From Thermoflavifilum sp. (lineage in GTDB: Bacteria > Bacteroidota > Bacteroidia > Chitinophagales > Chitinophagaceae), in assembly GCA_023511875.1 (NCBI GenBank), contig JAIMAQ010000004.1, positions 121,096 through 185,095 on the forward strand: 64,000 nucleotides of DNA, written 5' to 3'. Position 1 is the first letter of the stretch; the number at the start of each line of letters is the position of its first letter. The notes beneath the pieces were generated by a model that saw only the letters and a list, made by a program, of their open reading frames with translations, was not told the origin of the DNA and did no database searches. Positions 1-8,660 of the stretch are shown here, piece after piece. Position numbers and translations under genes: made by a program.

Positions 1-679
1 CTGGTTCATTGAATTGGGCTTCTCGAGAAGGATATTGGGTAATGCTGCGTCCGCTCAAGGAATAACTAATGCCGCTTCCCCCCAATCCCGATACGAGTCC
101 TTGATGATTGCTTGCATTCGGATTGCCATTGATAGCGCCTTGATCGCCTGGGCGGCCTGTGAGGCCTTCGCCGGTAGATGAGTTGGAGATATTTGATTGA
201 TTGCCGCTAGATGTGCTGTGGGCTATGCCTCCGCTGTACAAGGCTTTGGGTCGAGGAGGTGTAGGCCTGGGCTCAACCGGAGCTTGCTGGGGGCGGCTGC
301 GTTGGCTAAGTTGTTTTTCGTTGAGATCAGGGTGAAATGTTTTGGGACTTGTGGGCTGAGTATGAGATATGGCTGGTGCTGGCTCATCATTTTGGGTAAG
401 GACGTCGTGTGCAACAGTTCCCATGGTTTTGTCGGCGGGATGTGCTTGTGCATGGGCATTTTCTGTGTTGCTTGCTAACGGTGGATTTGGATGAAGTGGT
501 TGCACTTCTCCCATGCCTTCCTGGCTATTGCCAAGGTTGACTTCCATACCTAAATCCTGATTGGGCAAAGGAGCTGGGGTTGAAAAACCAATTAACAAAC
601 AGCATAATAAAATAGCCACATGTACCAATACGGTGCCTGCTAATGCTTTTAAGTTTTTTTGGGCTTCGAAATTGTCCAT
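1..679 (-). CDS. TonB-like energy transducer, C-terminus cut by window edge
   Basis: Reading leftward from an ATG at 679, the frame stays open to the window edge (226 codons), so the gene is partial. The product starts with a short cytoplasmic stretch (MDNFEAQKN), then one membrane segment at about residues 11-32. A long Pro/Ser/Asn/Gly-rich linker follows, and a Gly-rich stretch (GLGGSGISYSLSGR) just before the edge. This is the layout of Bacteroidota TonB proteins that work with ExbB/ExbD to energise TonB-dependent receptors; the folded TonB C-terminal domain would lie outside the window. It follows the radical SAM gene on the same strand after about 90 bp. The family call is inferred from architecture because the diagnostic domain is missing. 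Confidence 0.72.
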   Translation of the reverse strand, partial: MDNFEAQKNLKALAGTVLVHVAILLCCLLIGFSTPAPLPNQDLGMEVNLGNSQEGMGEVQPLHPNPPLASNTENAHAQAHPADKTMGTVAHDVLTQNDEPAPAISHTQPTSPKTFHPDLNEKQLSQRSRPQQAPVEPRPTPPRPKALYSGGIAHSTSSGNQSNISNSSTGEGLTGRPGDQGAINGNPNASNHQGLVSGLGGSGISYSLSGRSITQYPSREAQFNEP

Positions 680-771
680 ATCTCCCTCAAGAAAATCAGC
701 AATCAATTCAATAAAATTACATACAATTTATGAACCATCTTGATTGCACTCTGCAATTTTAGGAATGTGGT

Positions 772-2085
772 TTAATGAATAGGCATTGCCCGGGCAAAAT
801 CTTTTTCAAAATCACCGCGGATGCGTTCAATAGGTGGGTTATAATATCCGTATTTCAACTGTGGGTACTGGTTGTGTAAAGTTTCCATCAATTGTTTAAT
901 GCCGAGGCTGTCTCCTGTATGATCGACGCCAAGTTCCTTCAAATACCAATCGGGATCAATATTTAAATTACGCCATTGAATCATATCTAATTGGGTTTCT
1001 TCAATCAATTGACATAAAGCTTCATATTCGGCTTTTTGATCGGTGATTCCGGGAAATACTAAATAATTGATGGAAGTCCACCCACCATACTCTTTCACGA
1101 TTTTCAAGCTTTTTACTATATCTGCAAAAGTGTAATGACGCGGGCGATAGTAGGCTTCATAGATATTTTTGCGGGCAGAGTTCATGCTTACGCGTATACT
1201 GTTTAAACCAGCTTCGCACAAAGCTTTCACGGCCTCTGGCTTGCTACCATTGGTGTTAATATTGATACTACCTCGATGGGTATGTTGGCGAATGAGGCGT
1301 ATGGCGTCGCGAATGGTACGCCACATCAACAAAGGCTCGCCTTCGCAACCCTGCCCAAAGCTCACGATAGGGAAGGGAGCTTGCTCTAAATGCGGAATGG
1401 TATATTCTGCGATTTCTTCGGCAGTGGGCTTGAAGGTTAATCGATCTTGGGTAGAGGGGATAGATACTTCTTCGGGTTGCCAGGAAATGCATCCTACACA
1501 TTGGGCATTGCAGGCCGGTGAAGTAGGTACAGGACATTCCCAGCGGTTTAAAAAATAATTTCTAGCTGCAGGGCAATAATAAGTAAGCGCGCAATTTTCT
1601 GCTAAATGTTTCACCAACCGATTGTGTGGGTAAGCGTTTAATTTTTCTCTAACGCCCAATCTTACTTTATGTTGATTAAAGCCCTTACATTCTTGTCGGA
1701 TATCTTGTTCGATTCGAATAGCGGGTACATAAAATTTTCCATTTTGCCAACCTGTGGCTGTGTAGCAAAATAAAGGCAAGACTGGTGCATTGGGCAAAGT
1801 TTCATAAGCAGCAAGGTAAAATCCTGTATGTGCAGGAGGCAGAAATGCGGCCACTGCCCATCCTTTTAAGCAAAGCCGCATCTCTCCCGTGTGTACGTCG
1901 ATGCCGATAGCTCTTCGCCCAGGAAGTTGATACAGGTTACCTCCACTGGGCAATTCTATCCATTGGTCGTCTGGCACCGGCAAGGCTTCCCAGCCACTTC
2001 GGCCAACAGCCCAAAGGCTACGATCTTCAAAAATATTTCCTTCATCATCGGCATAGACCAGATATGGCCTGATTTGTTTGGACAT
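772..2085 (-). CDS. radical SAM protein with extra cysteines
   Basis: The 437-residue product carries a radical SAM cluster motif of the C-x3-C-x2-C type (Cys192, Cys196, Cys199 in ACNAQCVGC). After it come a glycine-rich SAM-binding segment (SFGQGCEGEP) and a strand containing NTNGS, as expected for the TIM-barrel core. About 190 residues precede the cluster motif. They include Cys133, Cys165, Cys171 and Cys184, which could bind an auxiliary Fe-S cluster or stabilise the N-terminal domain. The substrate is not recognisable. It lies downstream of an agmatinase-family gene and a membrane protein on the same strand, which suggests but does not prove cotranscription. No maturase partner or peptide precursor is visible nearby. 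Confidence 0.85.
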   Translation of the reverse strand: MSKQIRPYLVYADDEGNIFEDRSLWAVGRSGWEALPVPDDQWIELPSGGNLYQLPGRRAIGIDVHTGEMRLCLKGWAVAAFLPPAHTGFYLAAYETLPNAPVLPLFCYTATGWQNGKFYVPAIRIEQDIRQECKGFNQHKVRLGVREKLNAYPHNRLVKHLAENCALTYYCPAARNYFLNRWECPVPTSPACNAQCVGCISWQPEEVSIPSTQDRLTFKPTAEEIAEYTIPHLEQAPFPIVSFGQGCEGEPLLMWRTIRDAIRLIRQHTHRGSININTNGSKPEAVKALCEAGLNSIRVSMNSARKNIYEAYYRPRHYTFADIVKSLKIVKEYGGWTSINYLVFPGITDQKAEYEALCQLIEETQLDMIQWRNLNIDPDWYLKELGVDHTGDSLGIKQLMETLHNQYPQLKYGYYNPPIERIRGDFEKDFARAMPIH

Positions 2086-2162
2086 GTTTGCGGCAGATGT
2101 TTAAATACCCAATAGCAAAATTCGGAAAGCTTTTGAAGAATTTCTGTAGCATGTTTGAAGGG

Positions 2163-2777
2163 CTATGAGGCAGAAAAGGGTTTGCGTTGCAGCCATGCCT
2201 TTAGTTGTTCGATCAATTCATCTTGTTGTTCACAAATTTCCCATTGCCACCATCGGTCGTTGTTGAGTTGTAAGGTAAAGATATCTCCATTCAGTACAAC
2301 GCGTTTAATGTCGGGCCATGAAGCACGTATCATTTTCCAATAATCTGGAAAGGCAATATGTTGTTCGGTAAAAATCAATTGTTGATGTTGCAAAGCTTTG
2401 TGTTCAAACCAGGCATTAAGGAGTACTAATAATGCTGTAACCAGGTGAATCCAGCCAATAAATGAAAAAGAATCATGTGATTTCCAGACGAAGAATAGCC
2501 ATATTAAACCCAAGATAGAGAGTCCTTCAGCTACCAGATGAATTTTATGCGGAAAAGCCAGTTCACGGCGAGCGTTACGGAATACTCGAGCTGCAGCTAT
2601 AATTTGAATGCAGATGAGGCCACAAATTGGGATGATCAGAGCTTGCAAATGGAGAAAATGGAAGAAAAAGAAGGCCAGTACGTCGAAACACAAGAAACAA
2701 CCCAATAGCAAGTATTGCATAATGATTCTGTTGATGAGCCGAGGTAGCCACGGTGGGCGAATTCGCAGGGTAAGCAT
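2163..2777 (-). CDS. membrane protein of unknown function
   Basis: This 204-residue protein has two pairs of hydrophobic segments, at about residues 18-60 and 84-124. A soluble C-terminal part follows, rich in Trp and aromatic residues (the NNDRWWQWE region), with alternating strands that resemble a small PH-like domain. The start lies only 3 bp after the stop of the upstream agmatinase-family gene, so the two are almost certainly translated from one message. I do not recognise a named family. The C-terminal domain might sense or bind something at the inner membrane, but that is a guess from shape alone. Confidence 0.7.
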   Translation of the reverse strand: MLTLRIRPPWLPRLINRIIMQYLLLGCFLCFDVLAFFFFHFLHLQALIIPICGLICIQIIAAARVFRNARRELAFPHKIHLVAEGLSILGLIWLFFVWKSHDSFSFIGWIHLVTALLVLLNAWFEHKALQHQQLIFTEQHIAFPDYWKMIRASWPDIKRVVLNGDIFTLQLNNDRWWQWEICEQQDELIEQLKAWLQRKPFSAS

Positions 2778-2780
2778 AGC

Positions 2781-3833
2781 TTAAGATGTTTCGGGATAAA
2801 GATTGGCTAAAAGCAAATTACATAATCTAAACAAAATATGTGCACCTACACGTGCATCCAATTCTTCTAATCCATTTCCAATTTCAGTAAGGTCGAATCC
2901 GATTAATTTACGGCCCGATTGAATAAGTTTTTTCAACAGGAAAAATACTTGTTCAACTTCAAATCCACCAGGCACGGGGCGAGCCGTATGCCGGCAAAGC
3001 TTAGGATCGAGCCCATCGATATCAAAGCTCAAGTACACACGTTCTGGAAGACGGGCAATGATTTGGTCGCACACATTCTCCCAGGTAGCGCCTCGATACA
3101 TCATTTCTGCGATTTGTTTGTAGAAAAAAGTAGTGATGCGATCGGGTTGTTCGTTCAAGTAAAGCCATTCTTCTTCGATAAAATCGCGTGCTCCTAACTG
3201 AACCAGATGCACGGCTTGTGGAATCTGGTCGAGCACTTTTCGCATGACGCTGCCATGGGAATGAGTGAATCCTACATAAGTTTCACGTAAATCACAATGA
3301 GCATCAATTTGCAGTATGCCAAAAGCTTTTTCTTGCTCACTCAATGCTTTTATATATCCCCAAGCAACGCTGTGGTCGCCTCCAAGAACCACCACATTTT
3401 TGCCTTTGTTGAGCAGTTGTTGGGTTTGTTCATACACCCAGGTATTCATTTCTTGACAACCCTGGTTTACGTCGCGCAAAGATTTTTGAATAAAACTGTT
3501 TTCGGCGAGATTTCCGCCATCCATTAGGAAGTTGATATACAATTCAGCTTCCTTGCGCAGGTAATCGCTACGCATCAGTAGACGTTTGTCGATGCTTTGC
3601 ATGGCAATGCCACGTTTCCAACCGTTGTATTCATCGATCAAGTTTACATGTACCCGTTTGCTCACCTTGAGGATATGTTCTGGGCTACGGGCAGTACCTG
3701 GATGATGAGGAAGGGTTACTTCCCAAGGTACTGGAAGAACGATGAGTTGTGCGGTTTCTTCATCGAAAGGCAAACCGAAGATATTGTCTTTGCTGAATTG
3801 ATGTGAGGAAACGGTAGAAGATAAAACTGGCAT
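2781..3833 (-). CDS. ureohydrolase (agmatinase/arginase/formiminoglutamase family)
   Basis: All metal-binding motifs of the arginase superfamily are present in order: GGDHSV, DAHCDLR and SFDIDGLDP. They coordinate the two Mn ions that activate water to split a guanidino or formimino group. The length (350 residues) fits Bacteroidota members annotated as agmatinase or formimidoylglutamase. An arginine decarboxylase gene lies at 46580-47977, so agmatine hydrolysis to putrescine and urea is a reasonable role. The substrate cannot be fixed from motifs, and arginase or formiminoglutamase activity remains possible. It is the first gene of the minus-strand run at the left end, divergent from the ROK regulator across about 180 bp. 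Confidence 0.85.
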   Translation of the reverse strand: MPVLSSTVSSHQFSKDNIFGLPFDEETAQLIVLPVPWEVTLPHHPGTARSPEHILKVSKRVHVNLIDEYNGWKRGIAMQSIDKRLLMRSDYLRKEAELYINFLMDGGNLAENSFIQKSLRDVNQGCQEMNTWVYEQTQQLLNKGKNVVVLGGDHSVAWGYIKALSEQEKAFGILQIDAHCDLRETYVGFTHSHGSVMRKVLDQIPQAVHLVQLGARDFIEEEWLYLNEQPDRITTFFYKQIAEMMYRGATWENVCDQIIARLPERVYLSFDIDGLDPKLCRHTARPVPGGFEVEQVFFLLKKLIQSGRKLIGFDLTEIGNGLEELDARVGAHILFRLCNLLLANLYPETS

Positions 3834-3934
3834 ACTGAAAGATTCTTGTTTTGCAGCAGTAAAATTATTTCGGAAAAAGGGATAAAGGTTAGGGAAATAA
3901 GTAGTTTAATTGAAAAAAAATTTAGGAAAAAGAT

Positions 3935-3963
3935 TTTGTTTGTAAAAAATTTTATTAAGTTTA
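3935..3963 (+). promoter_or_regulatory. candidate promoter for the ROK-SusCD operon
   Basis: TTTG at 3935-3938, then 17 bases, then TAAGTTTA at 3956-3963. This is one base off the Bacteroidota -7 element TAnnTTTG and a little short of the usual 19-base spacing. It would give a leader of roughly 40 bases before the GTG start at 4012. Confidence 0.35.
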
Positions 3964-4011
3964 CGGTAAATTATTAATTTCATACTAATATAATTATCAA
4001 TTCTTAATCAA

Positions 4012-5214
4012 GTGGAAGCAATTTCCTCTAAAGAAACCCGTCGAGGACTCACCATCATGGAGAAGCGAGTAATCCAGCTTTTATATGCTGATCAGCAGTT
4101 GTCGTGTGCGGCTATTAGCGATCGGGTAGGCAGAAGTGTGCCGATGGTGATGCAAATACTGAATCAGTTAATGAAACGCGAATGGGTATATGCGATTGGG
4201 CATGCGCCTTCAACAGGTGGTCGAAGGCCATTATTATACAGTTTGGTACCTGGGGCCCGCTATATAGTGGCTGTCGCCATGGACCAATTATTCACTCGAA
4301 TTCAGGTGATAGATTGGTTGCATCAACCCATTACCCAACCCGAAACGGTTTCTTTACCCTTGCACGACAATGCACAAGCTGCAGACATATTGGTGAATGT
4401 TGTTGAGCAACACTTGCATCGATCGGCTATAGACATGCAAAAAGTATTGGGAGTAGGAATTGGGATGCCGGGTTTTGTACATCATCACCAAGGGATTAAT
4501 TATACATTTTTACCCATTACTGGTGAAGGGAGTTTAAAAACTTATCTAGAAAAGAAACTTCGTTTGCCTGTATTGATAGACAATGATTCTAGCTTGATTG
4601 CATTGGCAGAATTACGTTTTGGAATGGCTAAGGGTAGAAAACATGTTATGGTGATCAATATTGGTTGGGGCACTGGTTTAGGCATGATTGTAAATGGAGA
4701 ATTGTTTCGAGGTAATACAGGTTATGCGGGCGAATTTAGCCATATCCCCATTTCAGACAACCAAATTTTATGTGAATGTGGAAAGAGGGGATGCTTAGAG
4801 ACCGAAACTTCGCTTTTATTATTGACCAAAAAAGCAAAAGAAGAAATTGAACAAGGGAAGGTTTCTCAGCTCGCTACGCTGTTTAAAGCCAATATGCATG
4901 CAGTAGACGCTGTTTTAGAAGCTGCTAATAATGGAGATGAATATGCAATTGAATTACTCTCGGCTGTTGGATATAAACTAGGTAAGGGAATAGCTATTTT
5001 GATACATATCATGAACCCAGAGCTTGTTGTGCTGAGCGGCCGTGGTGCAAAGGCAGGTAAAATTTTACTGGCACCTGTACAACATGCTCTGAATAAATAT
5101 TGTATTCCCAGATTATTAGAAAGCACAGAAATCGCCGTTTCAAAACTAGGTTTTGAAGCTTCCCTGGTTGGGGCTGCCAATTTGGTAATGGAAAACTTAA
5201 ACGCATTGGTATGA
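4012..5214 (+). CDS. ROK-family transcriptional regulator
   Basis: The product (400 residues) has an N-terminal winged helix-turn-helix (about residues 15-75, with TIMEKRVIQLLYADQQLS then SVPMVMQILNQL) and a ROK sugar-kinase-like domain. The ROK zinc motif is complete (CECGKRGCLE), and a phosphate/sugar loop (DNDSS) and GWGTGLG are visible. NagC/XylR-type ROK proteins repress carbohydrate genes and release DNA on binding a sugar. The first start is GTG; an in-frame ATG at 4057 would still keep most of the helix-turn-helix. It stands 47 bp upstream of susC on the same strand, so it probably regulates the SusCD pair and its own transcription. The sugar is unknown. Confidence 0.9.
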   Translation: MEAISSKETRRGLTIMEKRVIQLLYADQQLSCAAISDRVGRSVPMVMQILNQLMKREWVYAIGHAPSTGGRRPLLYSLVPGARYIVAVAMDQLFTRIQVIDWLHQPITQPETVSLPLHDNAQAADILVNVVEQHLHRSAIDMQKVLGVGIGMPGFVHHHQGINYTFLPITGEGSLKTYLEKKLRLPVLIDNDSSLIALAELRFGMAKGRKHVMVINIGWGTGLGMIVNGELFRGNTGYAGEFSHIPISDNQILCECGKRGCLETETSLLLLTKKAKEEIEQGKVSQLATLFKANMHAVDAVLEAANNGDEYAIELLSAVGYKLGKGIAILIHIMNPELVVLSGRGAKAGKILLAPVQHALNKYCIPRLLESTEIAVSKLGFEASLVGAANLVMENLNALV

Positions 5215-5261
5215 TCACCAAGTATTCATTTTTTTCCTCACTCTTTTAAAGTATATGATCT

Positions 5262-8200
5262 ATGCACCAAAAGCAACATTTACTATTTCTTGTTTTACTA
5301 ATCTTCCTGGGCACGTCTGCATTTGCCCAACAACAGATTAGCGGCGTGGTTATAGGTGAGAACAATACTCCTGTACCTTATGCCAGTTTACGCGTTGCTG
5401 GTACTAACCGTGGTACAACCAGCGATGAAAACGGAAATTTTATACTCAACGTTAAACCAGGCGATACAATATTAGTGAGCAGTCTGGGTTATGCACAGAA
5501 AAAGATTCCCATACAAGAAACTACGCGAAATATACGGGTTGTGTTAATGCCTACAGCAAGAGGTTTAAATGAGGTTGTTGTTACCGGGCTTGGAGTGAAG
5601 CGTGAAGAAAAAAAGCTAGGGTATTCGGTAACTCAGGTATCAGGGCAGGATATTGCACGAGCAAACGTGGTAGATCCAACCACAGCTTTGCAAGGGAAAG
5701 TAGCTGGAGTATTTATCAACACGGGAACTGGTGGGCCCACCTCGAGTAATCGTATCATTATCCGTGGCAACACTTCTTTAGATCCGAATAACCAACCCTT
5801 AGTAGTTGTAGATGGGGTTATTGTGGATGACCAACCCACTGGTGCTGGCCAATGGGGAAGTTCTCAAGATTTTGGTAATCAATTGAAAGATATCAATCCA
5901 GACGATATCGCTTCAATTAGCATTCTCAAAGGTGCTGCAGCATCAGCCCAATGGGGTTCACGTGCCACCCATGGTGTTATCTTAATTACCACCAAAAAGG
6001 GAAGAAGTGATAAAAAAATTGGTGTTACGATAACACATTCCGAACAATGGAGTAATGTATATAAATTTCCAGATTATCAAAATCAATATGGGGCTGGCTG
6101 GACATTTGGTCTCGACTCATTTGTAACAGATCCCAATACTAATCGTCCACAAATCGATCCTAATTGGGGATACTGGAGCTTTGGCCCTAAAATGAATGGA
6201 CAGACTGTGGAAGACATGGATGGACATTTACAGAAATATGCTCCAAACAATCCCAAAGATGCTTACCAAACTGGTAGATTTGTAAATACCAATATTGCAA
6301 TTGATGGTGGAAATGAGCAAACAACCTTTCGTTTATCATTTTCTAACCAGCATAATCTAGGTATTGCCTATGGGAATAAGTTTACTCGAAACAATATCAA
6401 TCTCAATGCAACTCAACGGTTAGGTAAAATTGTGGATATTAATGCGAATGTAAATTTTGTTCGAAGTGATGGACTAAACCCCGCTAGGGATGGTGGTAAT
6501 GATAATCTTTTGTTTATGCTTTCCTACGCTGTACCTCGAACCTATGATATCAATTATTACAAAACTCATTTTATTGATTCAATAAATGGAGGCAGAAATA
6601 AAGTCGATGACAATTATTATGGCTTAACAGGGTATTGGTTTAATTTGTATAAAAACAATGTCGAACAATTAGAGGATAACTTGCGTTCTTCTCTTGAAAT
6701 GACTGTACATGCTACACCCTGGCTCGATTTTCATTTCAACGGATACGCCAATAATTTTTATACTACTTATACTAATAAGCAATTGGGGCAAGATGCCAAT
6801 TTCTCGGGTGGATATTATGAGATTAACAAGGGGACGCATGATAATTATCGTTTAGTAGGGCAGGCCGAATTACATAAGGCATTTAAAGATTGGGATGCAG
6901 ATCTAATCTTGGGTTCAGAAACGTTTAACGATAAATTTCAATCAATTGATGCTCATACAGATGGAGGATTGATTATTCCCGGTAAATTCACATTATCTAA
7001 CTCTGTAAACCGATCTATGTCTTCAGAAGGGTATTCCAATTATAAGTTAAACTCGGTTTATGCCTTTCTAACCTTAGGTTGGAAGTCACAGTTGTATCTT
7101 GATCTTACTGCTCGTAATGATTGGTCATCTGCCCTTACTTACCCAGATGGCCATGGGAATAATAGTTATTTATATCCATCAGCCAGTGCATCTTGGATAT
7201 TCTCTCAAACTTTTCATTTGCCAGAATACATTAGCTTCGCTAAATTAAGAGCATCCTATGCTCAAGTAGGGCGTGATATCAGTCCTTATTTTAGTTCAAG
7301 TGGATTAACTTATCAATTCTCGCAAAATTACCAGGATTATCGTGGCAATAATATTCCTATTTATCAATTTAATGGGAGTAATCTGGGCAATCTGAATATC
7401 AAACCAGAAATCATGACAGCAGTTGAATTTGGATTGAATATGCAATTTCTTCAAAATAGGTTGGGCTTTGATGTGAGCTATTATAAAGATAATACACGAA
7501 ATCAGGTGCTTTCATTACAAGTTGCACAGGAAACAGGTGTGCAAAACAGAACAATTAATGCGGGAAATATTCAGAATGCAGGTATTGAATTGCTTGTCAC
7601 AGCTAAACCTATTGAAACAAAAAATTTCTCCTGGAATTTAAGCTTCAACTATACACATAATGAAAATAAAATCATCTCGCTGGCACCAGGAGTTAATCTA
7701 TATGTATTAGAATATGGGCAGGGTGTAGATTTGGAATCGGTTGCTATCCCAGGGCAGGAATATGGCACCATCTATACTAAATATGATTATGCAAAATATC
7801 AGGCATTAGATGACAAAGGCAATCCTATACCAGATCCTAATAACGGAAAAAAAGTACTTTATCCAACTATAGATTATTTAGGTAATCCAGCAGCAAGATT
7901 CAGGCGAACAAATGATTATCAAGGGCAGGGTTACGTGAAGATAGGAAATTCACAACCCAAGTTTTATTATGGATTTATGAACGATTTTAGATATAAAAAC
8001 TTTACCCTGCATATTGCAATAGATGGGAGAATGGGTGGAAATATTGTATCAGCTACGTACGATTATGGTTACGCATTTGGAAACTGGAAAACTACTCTGT
8101 TTGGGAGAGATCAGGCACATGGCGGACTTCAACGTAAGGTATTTGATCAATCGGGCAATGTAGTTGCGGTGTATAATGATGGAATTATTCCAGATGGAGT

Positions 8201-8618
8201 ATTTCAACAAGGAAGTAAAGTAACCGATCCTCTAGGCGTACAACACGACGTTACCGGCATGAGTTATCAACAAGTAGTAGATAAAGGGTGGATACAACCT
8301 GTAAGTGCATTATATTACTACTATAGTTTAGGTAGTTGGGCCGCAGGGATCAGAACAACAGGCCTTGCTAAAAATGATTGGCTAGCGCTTCGGGAAATCT
8401 CTATTGGGTATGAACTGCCATCATATATAGCCAATAAAATTAAACTCAACAGTTTACGCATCATTTTAACAGGCAGAAATTTAGGATACCTCATCAATAA
8501 GTTGCCTGCACATATAAACCCTGAAGGACTTTATAACAGTAATGCAGGTAATGCATTTGAATATGGAGGGTTACCTTTTGTAAGAAATTTTGGATTTACC
8601 GTGCAAGCAGGATTATAA
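5262..8618 (+). CDS. SusC/RagA-type TonB-dependent outer-membrane transporter
   Basis: The 1118-residue product has a signal peptide (cleavage near AFAQQ at about residue 22). It continues with a carboxypeptidase-D-like regulatory domain (about 25-100, ISGVVIGENNTPVPYASL), a plug domain (about 110-245, with LNEVVVTGLG and VVDGVIVDD) and a long beta-barrel ending in an aromatic-rich strand. This is the SusC layout. SusC barrels import oligosaccharides or peptides through a SusD lid, using TonB energy. Its susD partner starts 42 bp downstream. No glycoside hydrolase, peptidase or sulfatase adjoins the pair, so the substrate cannot be read from context. Confidence 0.96.
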   Translation: MHQKQHLLFLVLLIFLGTSAFAQQQISGVVIGENNTPVPYASLRVAGTNRGTTSDENGNFILNVKPGDTILVSSLGYAQKKIPIQETTRNIRVVLMPTARGLNEVVVTGLGVKREEKKLGYSVTQVSGQDIARANVVDPTTALQGKVAGVFINTGTGGPTSSNRIIIRGNTSLDPNNQPLVVVDGVIVDDQPTGAGQWGSSQDFGNQLKDINPDDIASISILKGAAASAQWGSRATHGVILITTKKGRSDKKIGVTITHSEQWSNVYKFPDYQNQYGAGWTFGLDSFVTDPNTNRPQIDPNWGYWSFGPKMNGQTVEDMDGHLQKYAPNNPKDAYQTGRFVNTNIAIDGGNEQTTFRLSFSNQHNLGIAYGNKFTRNNINLNATQRLGKIVDINANVNFVRSDGLNPARDGGNDNLLFMLSYAVPRTYDINYYKTHFIDSINGGRNKVDDNYYGLTGYWFNLYKNNVEQLEDNLRSSLEMTVHATPWLDFHFNGYANNFYTTYTNKQLGQDANFSGGYYEINKGTHDNYRLVGQAELHKAFKDWDADLILGSETFNDKFQSIDAHTDGGLIIPGKFTLSNSVNRSMSSEGYSNYKLNSVYAFLTLGWKSQLYLDLTARNDWSSALTYPDGHGNNSYLYPSASASWIFSQTFHLPEYISFAKLRASYAQVGRDISPYFSSSGLTYQFSQNYQDYRGNNIPIYQFNGSNLGNLNIKPEIMTAVEFGLNMQFLQNRLGFDVSYYKDNTRNQVLSLQVAQETGVQNRTINAGNIQNAGIELLVTAKPIETKNFSWNLSFNYTHNENKIISLAPGVNLYVLEYGQGVDLESVAIPGQEYGTIYTKYDYAKYQALDDKGNPIPDPNNGKKVLYPTIDYLGNPAARFRRTNDYQGQGYVKIGNSQPKFYYGFMNDFRYKNFTLHIAIDGRMGGNIVSATYDYGYAFGNWKTTLFGRDQAHGGLQRKVFDQSGNVVAVYNDGIIPDGVFQQGSKVTDPLGVQHDVTGMSYQQVVDKGWIQPVSALYYYYSLGSWAAGIRTTGLAKNDWLALREISIGYELPSYIANKIKLNSLRIILTGRNLGYLINKLPAHINPEGLYNSNAGNAFEYGGLPFVRNFGFTVQAGL

Positions 8619-8660
8619 TTTGATTCATACTTTGTTTTAAAAACCTTAAACAACCTACAC

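Noticed and set aside
197..478. open frame of 93 codons on the plus strand near the left end
   Set aside because: It is a shadow of the TonB-like gene on the minus strand, which has a membrane segment, linker and open end.
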